The position numbers were made by a program, and so were the translations under genes. A DNA stretch of 64,000 nucleotides, from contig JADJII010000008.1 in NCBI GenBank assembly GCA_016707075.1, positions 62,001 to 126,000 on the forward strand, written 5' to 3'. The notes under the pieces are model-generated. The model was given only the letters and a program-made list of their open reading frames with translations. It was not told the DNA's origin and searched no databases. Origin of the DNA: Egaibacter danicus. Lineage in GTDB: Bacteria > Pseudomonadota > Gammaproteobacteria > Burkholderiales > Burkholderiaceae_C. Shown here piece by piece: positions 8,069-15,853 of the stretch (position 1 is its first letter; the number at the start of each line of letters is the position of its first letter).

Positions 8069-9802
8069 TTAATAGACGTCGTTTTGTGTGTTGAACACGT
8101 TGAAGTGGCCGGTAGGCGTGATGAGACGCGGATCCTTGATCACGGCTTTGAGCTTCAGGGTCTTGTCATCCACGATCACCAGTGCCGATTGCTTGTCTTT
8201 TGCAGACCAGACCGCAAACCACACTTCATCACCCGCCTTGTTGAACTCGGGTTGCACCACGCGCATGGCACCTCCATCGGGTTTGATGCCAGCCCATTCT
8301 GCAATCGGCAGCACCTGATAGCCTTTGTCCAGGTTCTTGATATCAAACACCGCGATTGATTGCGCCAGCTTGGGGTCCGGATTCAGCGGTGTATCCGAGT
8401 ACAGGTGCTGCGACTTGGGGTGGCTCTTGATGAAGAGGGCACCACCACCCTGGCCCTTGAGGGTCTGGACCACCTTGAATGCCTGGGCCTTGTGCTTGAT
8501 AGGGTCGGTGCCAATCAGGGAAATGGTTTCATCACCCAAATGGCCGGTTGCCCACACAGGGCCGAACTTCGGATGCACAAAGTTGGCGCCACGGCCCGGA
8601 TGGGGAGTCTGGCCCACTTCCACAATGGCAGTAACCTTGTCTTCCTTGGAGTCAATCACGCCAATCTTGTTGCTGTTGTTGGCCGCTACCATGAAGTAGC
8701 GCTGGGTTGAATCCCAGCCACCGTCATGCAGGAAGCGGGCGGATCCCAACTCAGTCACCTTCAAAGCATTGACGTCTTTGTAATCAACCATCAGCGTTTT
8801 GCCGGTTTCCTTGACGTTCACAATGAACTCCGGCTTGAAGTGTGATGCCACGATAGACGCCACGCGGGGCTCGGGGTGGTATTCCTGCTTGTCTACCGTC
8901 ATGCCACGGGTGGACACGATCTTCAGGGGCTCCAGGGTGTCGCCCTTCATGATCACGTACTGGGGCGGCCAGTAAGCACCGGCAATCACCAGCTTGTCGG
9001 TGAAGTCGCCCTCCTTGCCCTTGTACTTGGAGGTTTCAACCGAGCGGGCTTCCAGGCCGATGCGGATCTCAGCCACGTTGTCGGGCTTGGGCATCCACAG
9101 GTCAATCATGTTGATCTTGCCGTCGCGGCCGATTACGAACAGGAAGCGCCCGGACGCCGACGTGCGCGAAATGTGCACCGCATAACCGGTCTTGACGATG
9201 TTGATGATCTGTTTGGTATCCCCGTCGATCAGCGCCACTTCGCCGGTATCGCGCAGCGTGGTGGAGAAGATGTTGGCGATGTTGTAGCTGTTCATCTTCC
9301 TGGTTGGGCGATCCTTGGGCGCGACCAGGACTTTCCACGTGTTCTTCATGTCCGCCATGCCCCACTCGGGTGGCTGCGGTGGCTCGTGCTGGATGTAGCG
9401 GGCCATCAGGTCTACCTGGGCTTCGGTCATTTCACCGGAGGTCTGCCAGTTGGGCATGCCGGCAGGAGATCCGTAGGCGATGAAAATCTTCAGGTAGTCG
9501 GTACCTTTACCAACCGTGAGGTCGGGCGTCAGGGGCTTGCCGGTGGCGCCCTTTCGCAGCACACCGTGGCAACCGGCACAACGCTCGAAATAGATCTTTC
9601 GTGCGACGTCAAACTCTGCCTGCGTCATGGCAGGCGCCTTCGGATTGGTGCTTTGTACCATCGGTTCGGAAACCAGCGGCGAGGAACCTGCCTGATAGTT
9701 CAATTCGCCTGGTGTGACGCCTTTCTTTTCCTGCGCCGACGCAGAAATAACCATTGTCGTCAGGAGAGCTGCCATCAGGCAGGAGAGACGTGGAATATGC
9801 AT
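8069..9802 (-). CDS. nirS: Cytochrome cd1 nitrite reductase NirS
   Basis: About 577 residues. Signal peptide (about 1-24, SASAQ), an N-terminal cytochrome c domain with CAGCH near residue 76, and an eight-bladed d1-heme propeller. The d1 region shows YAVHISRTSASGRF (proximal His), IVASHFKPEF and ARFLHDGGWD, which match the two active-site His that hold nitrite. It reduces nitrite to NO in the periplasm. The ATG at 9802 is preceded by GGAG at good spacing (ACGGAGTTAAAA). The longer reading to 9835 lacks such a site. It is first in the operon with the c551 and nirF-like genes, with an FNR/Dnr-like box about 120 bp upstream. The length and motifs indicate an intact enzyme. Confidence 0.97.
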   Translation of the reverse strand: MHIPRLSCLMAALLTTMVISASAQEKKGVTPGELNYQAGSSPLVSEPMVQSTNPKAPAMTQAEFDVARKIYFERCAGCHGVLRKGATGKPLTPDLTVGKGTDYLKIFIAYGSPAGMPNWQTSGEMTEAQVDLMARYIQHEPPQPPEWGMADMKNTWKVLVAPKDRPTRKMNSYNIANIFSTTLRDTGEVALIDGDTKQIINIVKTGYAVHISRTSASGRFLFVIGRDGKINMIDLWMPKPDNVAEIRIGLEARSVETSKYKGKEGDFTDKLVIAGAYWPPQYVIMKGDTLEPLKIVSTRGMTVDKQEYHPEPRVASIVASHFKPEFIVNVKETGKTLMVDYKDVNALKVTELGSARFLHDGGWDSTQRYFMVAANNSNKIGVIDSKEDKVTAIVEVGQTPHPGRGANFVHPKFGPVWATGHLGDETISLIGTDPIKHKAQAFKVVQTLKGQGGGALFIKSHPKSQHLYSDTPLNPDPKLAQSIAVFDIKNLDKGYQVLPIAEWAGIKPDGGAMRVVQPEFNKAGDEVWFAVWSAKDKQSALVIVDDKTLKLKAVIKDPRLITPTGHFNVFNTQNDVY

Positions 9803-9921
9803 TTTTAACTCCGTTACGCGCCACCACCAAACCACCGAAAACGGTGGAATCCGGGCTCACCGATGGTCGCTACAAATCTGTTTGAGCCAATTCATTCTCG
9901 TTGTGGGTATCGGCTGACTCC

Positions 9922-9935
9922 TTAATCTATGTCAA
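9922..9935 (-). promoter_or_regulatory. FNR/Dnr-like box upstream of nirS
   Basis: TTAAT-CTAT-GTCAA on the + strand, equivalent to TTGAC-N4-ATTAA reading toward nirS. It matches the FNR/Dnr palindrome in 8 of 10 positions. A GAGAAT -10-like hexamer lies at 9894-9899 with its centre 32 bp away, the same geometry as the box in front of dnr. I infer Dnr activation of nirS. Confidence 0.6.
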
Positions 9936-10008
9936 GAGATTCAGCATTGCATGCCTGGAAAAAGGAGACCACGCTGCTGTAGTAATCAAGCGGATGGACT
10001 CCGGGTTT

Positions 10009-11436
10009 CTACGCAAAAACCCCATGCAAATACCAGTCCGGGCCTGTTGCGGTTCTGCCTCCGGCTGCGCCTTGCCCCGGCAGCCTCTCCTGATAAATCC
10101 ACAGCAGCCCCATCTGCTCGCTGCGCGCCAGAAAATAATCGCGCAGGGCACACGCACCGTCCTTCTCACTGACACCCCACCAGCCCGCCTCCACCCGCTG
10201 CGGACCAGCCAGCAGCGTGAGCGGGCCGCCTTCATCAGCGCACTGCGGGGTGTTGTTACGCACAGGCAGCTTCAGGGGTTGCGTCAGCAGCCACGTGGGA
10301 TACAGCTCATCTGATCTGGCATCGGTTTTAGGCTGTTTTGAGGTATCTTTTTGGCTTCCAGCCCTTACCGGATATGCGTGAGCAGCTATTGAATTTGTAG
10401 CAAATACCGATGCAGCAGGCGACGCGGCCTGCCACACCTGCATGCGCTCGGGCCGGTGGTCGGCATAGGGCACGGCGCGCAGCACGTGGTCTGCGCCCAG
10501 CCGGGCACTCAGGCGCTCCAGCAGGTGGTGCAGGCTGTCACCCACACGCACGTCGTCGGGCAACAGGCTGGTGGTCGTGCCGGGCAGCGCGGCGGTTTCC
10601 AGCGAGCGCATATGCAGGTACAAAGCCGGTGCGTGCAGCGTGACACGCGCCAGGTTCTCGGCCAGCAGGCGCTGCACGTGGGCCATGTCCAGCGTGGGCT
10701 CAGCGGTACGCACAGTAAGTTGACCCCGGGGCGCGTCTTGCCGGCGGGCGTCCAGCTCCCAGCCCAGCTCCAGCGCCAGAATGCCGCGCTGTCGCGCCTG
10801 CAGCCACACGTGCAACTGCGCCAGCAGGCGGCGCGCGCCAAACATCAGGGCCGGGGCATTGTCGATGCGCGCGGTAAGTTCCAGTCTGGCCTCAAACACA
10901 GCGGGCAATTCCAGCCAGGGGTACAGCTCGGGTTTGGCACCATAGGCGCGGTCCAGCGCATCGACAAGCCCCGCACCAAAACGCCGCACCAGGCCGCCAC
11001 GCGGTAGCGCGCGCAACTGGCCCCACGTGGCGCAGCCGATGCGCGTCAGCGTGGGCAGGTGCGGCCGGGCAGCAAGCAGGGTTGTTAATGGCAGGTCATC
11101 GGGTTTGCGCGACGCAGACTGGGACAGTTGCAGGCGGGCAATTGCTATCAAAGATGTAGCTGCTTGCGCATAGTGAACGAGGGCTACAGGCTTATTTTCT
11201 TTATAAATTTTATCAAGTAGCGGTTTACGACCACCAAACAGGCGTTCGCTGGCGGACACCTCCATCAACACCGCGCCGTCCACCTGCGCCACCCTGGGCG
11301 TGAACTGCAACGCCCACCAGCCCAGGGCAGCGAGCGCGTCTATCAGCGCGGCGGCGTCATCATCACCCTGCAGTCCGGCGGCATCACCATCCGGCCCGGT
11401 GGCATCAGGCAGCGGCTGCAGTGCGATCCAGTGCAT
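10009..11436 (-). CDS. imuB: ImuB, catalytically inactive Y-family polymerase-like protein
   Basis: 475 residues from the ATG at 11436 (MHWIALQ, the usual ImuB start). Y-family polymerase scaffold with finger and little-finger regions, but without the catalytic Asp and Glu of DinB/UmuC. ImuB acts as an adaptor that bridges the beta clamp, ImuA and the error-prone polymerase ImuC/DnaE2 in SOS mutagenesis. It overlaps the end of imuA by 32 nt, implying translational coupling. It ends in a typical WYLHGVFA. Two stretches (around 11142-11200 and 10334-10405) are copies of a dispersed repeat read through in frame, giving extra segments such as ATSLIAIARLQLS. No dnaE2 follows; the next gene is nirS. 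Confidence 0.88.
   Translation of the reverse strand: MHWIALQPLPDATGPDGDAAGLQGDDDAAALIDALAALGWWALQFTPRVAQVDGAVLMEVSASERLFGGRKPLLDKIYKENKPVALVHYAQAATSLIAIARLQLSQSASRKPDDLPLTTLLAARPHLPTLTRIGCATWGQLRALPRGGLVRRFGAGLVDALDRAYGAKPELYPWLELPAVFEARLELTARIDNAPALMFGARRLLAQLHVWLQARQRGILALELGWELDARRQDAPRGQLTVRTAEPTLDMAHVQRLLAENLARVTLHAPALYLHMRSLETAALPGTTTSLLPDDVRVGDSLHHLLERLSARLGADHVLRAVPYADHRPERMQVWQAASPAASVFATNSIAAHAYPVRAGSQKDTSKQPKTDARSDELYPTWLLTQPLKLPVRNNTPQCADEGGPLTLLAGPQRVEAGWWGVSEKDGACALRDYFLARSEQMGLLWIYQERLPGQGAAGGRTATGPDWYLHGVFA
10334..10405 (-). repeat. Dispersed ATAGC-type repeat, copy 1 (inside imuB)
   Basis: On the minus strand it reads TTTGCTACAAATTCAATAGC, then a GCTCACGCATA core, then AAGGGCTGGAAGCC and an A-rich end. 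The same order of blocks (GCTA, ATAGC, TGCGCAT, GAGGGCTA, A/T-rich tail) recurs at six other places in this window. It is translated in frame as a linker-like insertion in ImuB. Confidence 0.7.
11142..11200 (+). repeat. Dispersed ATAGC-type repeat, copy 2 (inside imuB)
   Basis: Reads TTGCTATCAAAGATGTAGC, then TGCTTGCGCATAGTGAACGA, then GGGCTACAGGCTTATTTTC. It is close to the consensus derived from the seven copies here and lies within the imuB coding sequence, antisense to it, without breaking the frame. Confidence 0.75.
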
Positions 11437-12181
11437 GGCCGTGGCCCGGGAAAGGCGTGATCCGGGCGACAACCGCGTGATGACTTGCTTCGTGTAGCTC
11501 TTCATCACCGTCTTTTGCACTGATGATGGGCGGCGCTGCCCCCTGTCGGCGCGTCACCGCCAGCAGCGCGGCCAGTCGCGCCGCGCGGGCGGGCAGACTC
11601 AGCGGCTGCGCCAGCGGCGGGCCGCGGCGCTTGAGGATGTGCAACGCCAGACCCTCTTGCCCACTCCCCTGCCCACTCCCCTGCCCGCTCACCAGCACCC
11701 GCAACGCAGCAGGCGACGACTCTTCACGCGCGGCCAGGGGCCGCATCACAAACAACAGCTTGCTGTGAGTGCTGGCAGCCATCTGCAGACGGCGCAGTTG
11801 TTCGGGGCGCACCTGAGGCACCCAGGCCAGCACGGCCGTTACATCAGCGCAACGCAGGGCCTGCTCACACGCCCACAGGCGCTGGGCCGTGGTCTGGGCG
11901 GTGACGCACAGCAGGCGCTGCGGGTCCAGCCCCTGTGCGGCCAGCCCCGGCCCGAACGGCTGGTGCGGCGCCCCCACCAGCAGCACCGGGCCACTGCAAC
12001 GCGCCAGCGCGGGCAGCAGCAAGCGCCATTCATTCAGGTTGTTTTTGCCCTGCAGCACCTCCACCAGCGCGCCCACGGGCCAGCCACCCGCAGGCAGCTG
12101 GGCGTCCAGCGCGGCATGGCCGGTGGCCACCACGGCGTCCACCGGGCGCGCCAGTTCATCGGCCCGCCAGACGGAGGGCAT
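11405..12181 (-). CDS. imuA: ImuA, SulA/RecA-like SOS mutagenesis protein
   Basis: About 258 residues from ATG 12181 (MPSVWRADELARP). It is a RecA/SulA-like protein of the ImuA family, with VVATGHAALDAQLPAGGWPVGALVEVL at the N-terminus (split: GHAALDAQLPAGGW and GALVEVL) followed by a Walker-like core and a basic C-terminus. It works with ImuB and DnaE2 in damage-induced mutagenesis. An ATG at 12217 is also possible, but it sits 3 bp from the LexA box and leaves almost no leader, so the downstream ATG is preferred. A 12-bp tandem repeat at 11658-11693 adds the run SGQGSGQGSGQ. It overlaps imuB by 32 nt. Confidence 0.82.
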   Translation of the reverse strand: MPSVWRADELARPVDAVVATGHAALDAQLPAGGWPVGALVEVLQGKNNLNEWRLLLPALARCSGPVLLVGAPHQPFGPGLAAQGLDPQRLLCVTAQTTAQRLWACEQALRCADVTAVLAWVPQVRPEQLRRLQMAASTHSKLLFVMRPLAAREESSPAALRVLVSGQGSGQGSGQEGLALHILKRRGPPLAQPLSLPARAARLAALLAVTRRQGAAPPIISAKDGDEELHEASHHAVVARITPFPGHGHALDRTAAAA

Positions 12182-12220
12182 CTCTCTTGCAAACGTTATG
12201 GGCAGGGGCTTGGCCATATA

Positions 12221-12240
12221 TACTGTATAAAATATCAGTA
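12221..12240 (-). promoter_or_regulatory. LexA (SOS) box controlling imuAB
   Basis: TACTG-N10-CAGTA, a perfect CTG-N10-CAG LexA palindrome with the TA-rich spacer typical of SOS boxes. It lies 40 bp before the preferred imuA start. A TTGTCT -35-like hexamer and an AT-rich -10 overlap it on the minus strand, so LexA would block the promoter directly. Confidence 0.9.
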
Positions 12241-12298
12241 TATTCTGAAGACAAAACCCTACGCAAGCGATTTGCGAAAAGGTGTTTACCATGATGTC

Positions 12299-12883
12299 AT
12301 GAAAACTCTGCAACGCATCTTTTTGGCATGGGTTCTGGGCACCAGCGGCTGGGCGATCAGCACCGGCGCCGTGGCCCAGACTGCACCACCGTCATCCGCC
12401 TGCCCGCCCCTGCTGGCGCACCAGTTCCCGCGCCTGCAAGACGAAGCACCGCAAAATCTGTGTCAATACGCAGGCAAGGTGGTGCTGGTGGTCAACACGG
12501 CCAGTTATTGCGGCTTCACCGGCCAGTATGAAGGACTGGAGGCGCTGTATGCCCGGCACAAGTCGCGTGGCCTGGTGGTGCTGGGTTTTCCGTCCAACGA
12601 TTTTGGCCAGCAGGAGCCAGGCAGTTCCAAACAGATTGCCGACTTTTGTTTCAACACCTATGGCGTGAAGTTCCCGATGTTTTCCAAATCCGTGGTGAAG
12701 GGCAAAGGCAAAAACCCGCTTTATGTGGAGCTGGCCCAGGCCACCGGCAAAGAGCCGCAGTGGAATTTTCACAAATACCTGATTGATCGCAGCGGCAAAG
12801 TGGTGGCCAACTTCCCTGGTGAAGTCGTGCCAGACAGCCCGGCGCTGGTGGCGGTGATTGAAAAATCATTGCACGCGAAATAG
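12299..12883 (+). CDS. Glutathione peroxidase, exported
   Basis: 194 residues with a signal peptide (about 1-26, ending GAVAQ). The peroxidase core has the active-site Cys in NTASYCGFTGQY (about residue 73), Gln in FPSNDFGQQEPG (about 106) and WNFHKYLIDRSG (about 158), the Cys-Gln-Trp-Asn set of the family. It reduces peroxides using glutathione or thioredoxin; the bacterial Cys forms often prefer thioredoxin. An N-terminal leader is less common than in cytoplasmic BtuE and suggests a periplasmic role. The gene is divergent from imuA, with about 60 bp between them containing the SOS box, so SOS proximity could affect it. It is followed by a GST-like gene. Confidence 0.9.
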   Translation: MKTLQRIFLAWVLGTSGWAISTGAVAQTAPPSSACPPLLAHQFPRLQDEAPQNLCQYAGKVVLVVNTASYCGFTGQYEGLEALYARHKSRGLVVLGFPSNDFGQQEPGSSKQIADFCFNTYGVKFPMFSKSVVKGKGKNPLYVELAQATGKEPQWNFHKYLIDRSGKVVANFPGEVVPDSPALVAVIEKSLHAK

Positions 12884-12908
12884 CCAGTTCCCTATCCGAC
12901 ATTCCCAC

Positions 12909-13544
12909 ATGAACGCGCCCACCTTGCCGGTGCTGTATTCGTTCCGGCGTTGCCCCTACGCCATCCGGGCGCGCATGGCGCTGCGTTATGCGGGTGTGCC
13001 GGTGGCTGTTCACGAAGTCGCCTTGAGGGAGAAACCTGCGGCACTGCTGGCCGCATCGCCCAAGGGCACGGTACCGGTACTGGTCACTCCGCACGGTCAG
13101 GTGATTGACCAGAGTCTGGGCATCATGAACTGGGCACTGCAGCAGAACGACCCGGATGGCTGGCTGATGGGCAGCGATACGGATACCGCTCTGTACTGGA
13201 TTGTCCTGAATGACGAGACGTTCAAACCCCTCCTGGACCGCTACAAATATTCGGGGCGCCATCCCGAACTCACGCCTGCTGAGCACCGCAGTCGCGCGCT
13301 GGAAGCAATGATCCAGCCGCTGGATGCGCAACTGCAAGAAACCCAATGGCTTCTGGGCCCGCACATTTCCATGGTCGACGTTGCGCTGTTCCCTTTTGTG
13401 CGGCAGTTCGCTGGCGTGGACAAGGCATGGTTTGATGCACAGCCGTTGCCAGCCGTGCACAACTGGCTCCGTTCGTGGCTGGACTCCAGGCTGTTCAGTG
13501 ATGTGATGGAGAAGCCGGCGACCCTTTCGTCTCCATTAAACTGA
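12909..13544 (+). CDS. Glutathione S-transferase family protein
   Basis: 211 residues from the ATG at 12909 (MNAPTLPVLYSF). N-terminal thioredoxin-like domain with FRRCPYAIRARMAL (about 10-23) and the cis-Pro/Ser region KGTVPVLVTPHGQVIDQSL (about 52-70), then an all-helical C-terminal GST domain ending around WLRSWLDSRLF. The CPYAxRxR motif resembles the glutaredoxin-2/GST group, so the substrate cannot be deduced. The upstream reading to 12858 overlaps the glutathione peroxidase end and looks non-native. It lies 25 bp after the peroxidase, so the two may be co-transcribed with the FKBP gene that follows. Confidence 0.87.
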   Translation: MNAPTLPVLYSFRRCPYAIRARMALRYAGVPVAVHEVALREKPAALLAASPKGTVPVLVTPHGQVIDQSLGIMNWALQQNDPDGWLMGSDTDTALYWIVLNDETFKPLLDRYKYSGRHPELTPAEHRSRALEAMIQPLDAQLQETQWLLGPHISMVDVALFPFVRQFAGVDKAWFDAQPLPAVHNWLRSWLDSRLFSDVMEKPATLSSPLN

Positions 13545-13548
13545 CAAC

Positions 13549-13965
13549 ATGAAAAATCACTCTACCTTCCTCTCGATTCTGGCCTTCGTTGCCGTGGCCC
13601 CACTGTCCACCCATGTCAGCGCTGCTGATACGGAAACCCTGCCATCCGGCGTGAAGGTGCTTCACACCACTGTGGGCACAGGCGCCAACCCCAAGGCGAG
13701 TGACTCGGTGAAGGTGCATTACCGCGGCACGCTGGCTGACGGCAAAGAGTTCGACAGCTCTTACAAGCGCGGCGCACCGGCCACCTTTCCGCTGGGCCGC
13801 GTGGTGCCCTGCTGGACAGAAGGCATGCAAAAGATCAAGGTGGGCGGCAAGGCCACCCTCACCTGCCCGCCCGCTACCGCTTATGGCGAGCGCGGTGCTG
13901 GTGGCGTGGTGCCACCGAACGCGACACTGACGTTTGAAGTCGAGTTGATTGCTATCGAAAAATAA
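13549..13965 (+). CDS. FKBP-type peptidyl-prolyl cis-trans isomerase, exported
   Basis: 138 residues. Signal peptide (about 1-25, STHVSAAD) then one FKBP domain: VKVHYRGTLADGKEFDSSYKRG (split as VKVHYRGTLADG and EFDSSY), TFPLGRVVPCWTEGM, KATLTCPPATAYGERG and IPPNATLTFEVEL-like VPPNATLTFEVEL. It speeds prolyl isomerisation of folding proteins, here in the periplasm. It begins 4 bp after the GST-like gene and ends in a 14-bp overlap with the convergent aminotransferase gene. Confidence 0.92.
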   Translation: MKNHSTFLSILAFVAVAPLSTHVSAADTETLPSGVKVLHTTVGTGANPKASDSVKVHYRGTLADGKEFDSSYKRGAPATFPLGRVVPCWTEGMQKIKVGGKATLTCPPATAYGERGAGGVVPPNATLTFEVELIAIEK

Positions 13966-14869
13966 CCGGCTCACTGTAAGCCGGGTCGTTGTGTAGTGCC
14001 CAATACGCGGCCTGAAGCTGGCACGTGACCGGACCAAACTCGCCAGCTGGCCGGCCCGCAATGGGCTGTCCATCCAGGTGGCTTACGGCGATGGCGCCGC
14101 CCCCGGTGCTGGAGAGAAACACTTCATCGGCCTGCCGGAGGCGCTCCACCGTCAAAGGCTCCACCCGCATGTCGTGACCCAGCCGCGTGCACAAGTCAAT
14201 CATCGTACGGCGTGAGACGCCTTCGAGCACGCCGCGGTTGGGCGTGGTCACCACTTTCCTGCCACCTTCACCGTTATGCACGGCAAACACATTGAAGCCG
14301 GGGCCTTCCGCGACGTTGCCCGCAGCATCCACCAGCAGCGCCGTTTCGCCACCACGCTCATAGGCCTGAAAGAGGGCCATCACCATGTCCAGCCAGTGGT
14401 AGTTTTTTACCGTGGGGTCCACGCTGGACGGGGGAATGCGCTGGTAGCTGGTGACGATCAGGTTGATGCCCGCTTTCTGCTTCTCCGGGTTGGCAATCCA
14501 TACAAACGGAATGGCAAAGGCCATGAACTGATTGGTGGCGCTACGCGGGTCACGGCTGCCGGGGGCCGGCATGCCGCGTGTGCAGAGAACTTCCACATAC
14601 GCATCGCGCAAGCCCGAGCGGCGCACGCACTCGTGCATGATGTCGTGAACTTCATCTCTGGTTTTCCCGCAGTTCAGACGTAGCGTCTGCATGCTGTTGA
14701 AAAAACGGTCCAGATGATCGCCCAGCCGGAAAAAATTTCCCTGCCAGACATGCGCGACGTCGTAGGTGGCGTCCGAGTGAAGAAAGCCCCAGTCGAAGAT
14801 GGAAATCTTTGCCTCGGAGGGCGGCACAAACTGGCCATTTACATACGCGCAACCCTGCATAGTTAACAC
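13952..14869 (-). CDS. PLP-dependent class IV aminotransferase (BCAT / D-amino-acid transaminase family)
   Basis: 305 residues. Fold type IV PLP enzyme. The catalytic Lys lies in DPTVKNYHWLD (about 170). The Glu of the family is in EVFLSSTGGGAIAVSHLDG, and NVAEGPGFNVFAV (about 210) is the strand near the cofactor. It could be a branched-chain aminotransferase, D-alanine transaminase or 4-amino-4-deoxychorismate lyase-like enzyme; I cannot choose from sequence. It is the last gene of a tight four-gene minus-strand operon (MFS transporter, phosphatase, PPOX protein, this gene), 4 bp after the PPOX gene. The ATG at 14860 is an equally plausible start. Confidence 0.85.
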   Translation of the reverse strand: MLTMQGCAYVNGQFVPPSEAKISIFDWGFLHSDATYDVAHVWQGNFFRLGDHLDRFFNSMQTLRLNCGKTRDEVHDIMHECVRRSGLRDAYVEVLCTRGMPAPGSRDPRSATNQFMAFAIPFVWIANPEKQKAGINLIVTSYQRIPPSSVDPTVKNYHWLDMVMALFQAYERGGETALLVDAAGNVAEGPGFNVFAVHNGEGGRKVVTTPNRGVLEGVSRRTMIDLCTRLGHDMRVEPLTVERLRQADEVFLSSTGGGAIAVSHLDGQPIAGRPAGEFGPVTCQLQAAYWALHNDPAYSEPVIFR

Positions 14870-14873
14870 CTCT

Positions 14874-15356
14874 TTATGAAATCATGGCCCGGCGCACCTC
14901 GTGCTCATCAATCGAGCGTGCAGCGCCAAAGCCTGCAACATGGCGAGCCTGCGCCGCGGTAATCGCAAAGAATACAAAGTCACCCAGTTGAGTCATCGGC
15001 TCGGCCTCTGGAAAGCGGGCCAGATAGGCGTCGTGACTGGCCTGCCAGGCTTCACTCCCCGACTCCAGCTTTTTGGCCGTTCCCTCCAGCGTGACCCGGG
15101 CCAGTGCGTGCACCGGCTCGCCAGCGACTTCAGATTCCATCACCATCAACGACACGCTAGGCCGGGCCAGCAGGTTGGCAGTGTGGGCGGCCAGACCACT
15201 GACGTGAATGATGAAGGCCCCCTGGATGGGCTCCAGCGCAAAAGGAACCATCGACACAAACGCCGTGCCGTCGTCACCAACGGTTCCCAGCGACGCGACG
15301 CGCCGGGTATGCAGCAGCACGCGCAAAGCCTGGGTCAGTCTGGAATCATGGGTCAT
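14874..15356 (-). CDS. PPOX-class FMN-binding protein, HugZ-like
   Basis: 160 residues of the pyridoxamine 5'-phosphate oxidase-like split-barrel fold: RRVASLGTVGDDGTAFVSMVPF (split as RRVASLGTV and GTAFVSMVPF), HVSGLAAHTANL and SVSLMV are the FMN-binding strands. It ends with FVFFAITAAQARHVAGFG, the His-containing stretch of the HugZ group. HugZ proteins bind or degrade heme, but many relatives have no known role, so only the fold is secure. Its ATG overlaps the stop of the upstream phosphatase gene by 4 nt. Confidence 0.8.
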   Translation of the reverse strand: MTHDSRLTQALRVLLHTRRVASLGTVGDDGTAFVSMVPFALEPIQGAFIIHVSGLAAHTANLLARPSVSLMVMESEVAGEPVHALARVTLEGTAKKLESGSEAWQASHDAYLARFPEAEPMTQLGDFVFFAITAAQARHVAGFGAARSIDEHEVRRAMIS

Positions 15357-15853
15357 GTCTGTTGCCTGTCCTTGATGTGCCGGGTCACGTGTTGAATCAG
15401 CCCCTGGCAGGCATCTTCCACGAGATCGAGCACATGCTCAAACCCCTTCTCGCCACCATGGTACGGGTCGGGCACAACGGGACTGTCATGGATCAGGCAA
15501 AACTCGGTCAGGCGACGCACCTTGCGCTGATGCAAGGGCGGGCATTCATCCTGAATCAGCGCCAGGTTGTCCCAGTCCATGGCCAGGATCAGGTCGTGCG
15601 CTTCAAAGTCCGCATCCTGAATCTGCCGGGCGCGCAGGCCCGACAGGTCATACCCGCGTTTGGCAGCATGCTCCTGAGAGCGATCATCGGGCGGGCTGCC
15701 GGGGTGGTAGTTATGTGTGCCGGCTGAATCGACCCGAACCCATTCAGCCAGACCATGATTGATGACTTTATGTTGAAACACGCCATGCGCAGTCGGGCTG
15801 CGGCAGATATTGCCCATGCAGACAAAAAGGACCGAAAAGGCTTGTTGCTTCAT
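15353..15853 (-). CDS. Low-molecular-weight protein tyrosine phosphatase
   Basis: 166 residues from the ATG at 15853. The P-loop VLFVCMGNICRSP (about 8-20) is the C(X)5R(S/T) catalytic signature, and VPDPYHGG (about 127-134) carries the general-acid Asp. These remove phosphate from tyrosine-phosphorylated proteins in the cytoplasm, often acting opposite BY-kinases in polysaccharide export, though no such kinase is nearby. It overlaps both operon neighbours by 4 nt. The longer reading to 16216 is antisense-like sequence of the transporter gene and is rejected. Confidence 0.93.
   Translation of the reverse strand: MKQQAFSVLFVCMGNICRSPTAHGVFQHKVINHGLAEWVRVDSAGTHNYHPGSPPDDRSQEHAAKRGYDLSGLRARQIQDADFEAHDLILAMDWDNLALIQDECPPLHQRKVRRLTEFCLIHDSPVVPDPYHGGEKGFEHVLDLVEDACQGLIQHVTRHIKDRQQT

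Noticed and set aside
11639..12300. Long N-terminal extension of the glutathione peroxidase reading frame
   Set aside because: It is antisense to imuA and crosses the LexA box; the true protein begins with a signal peptide at 12299.
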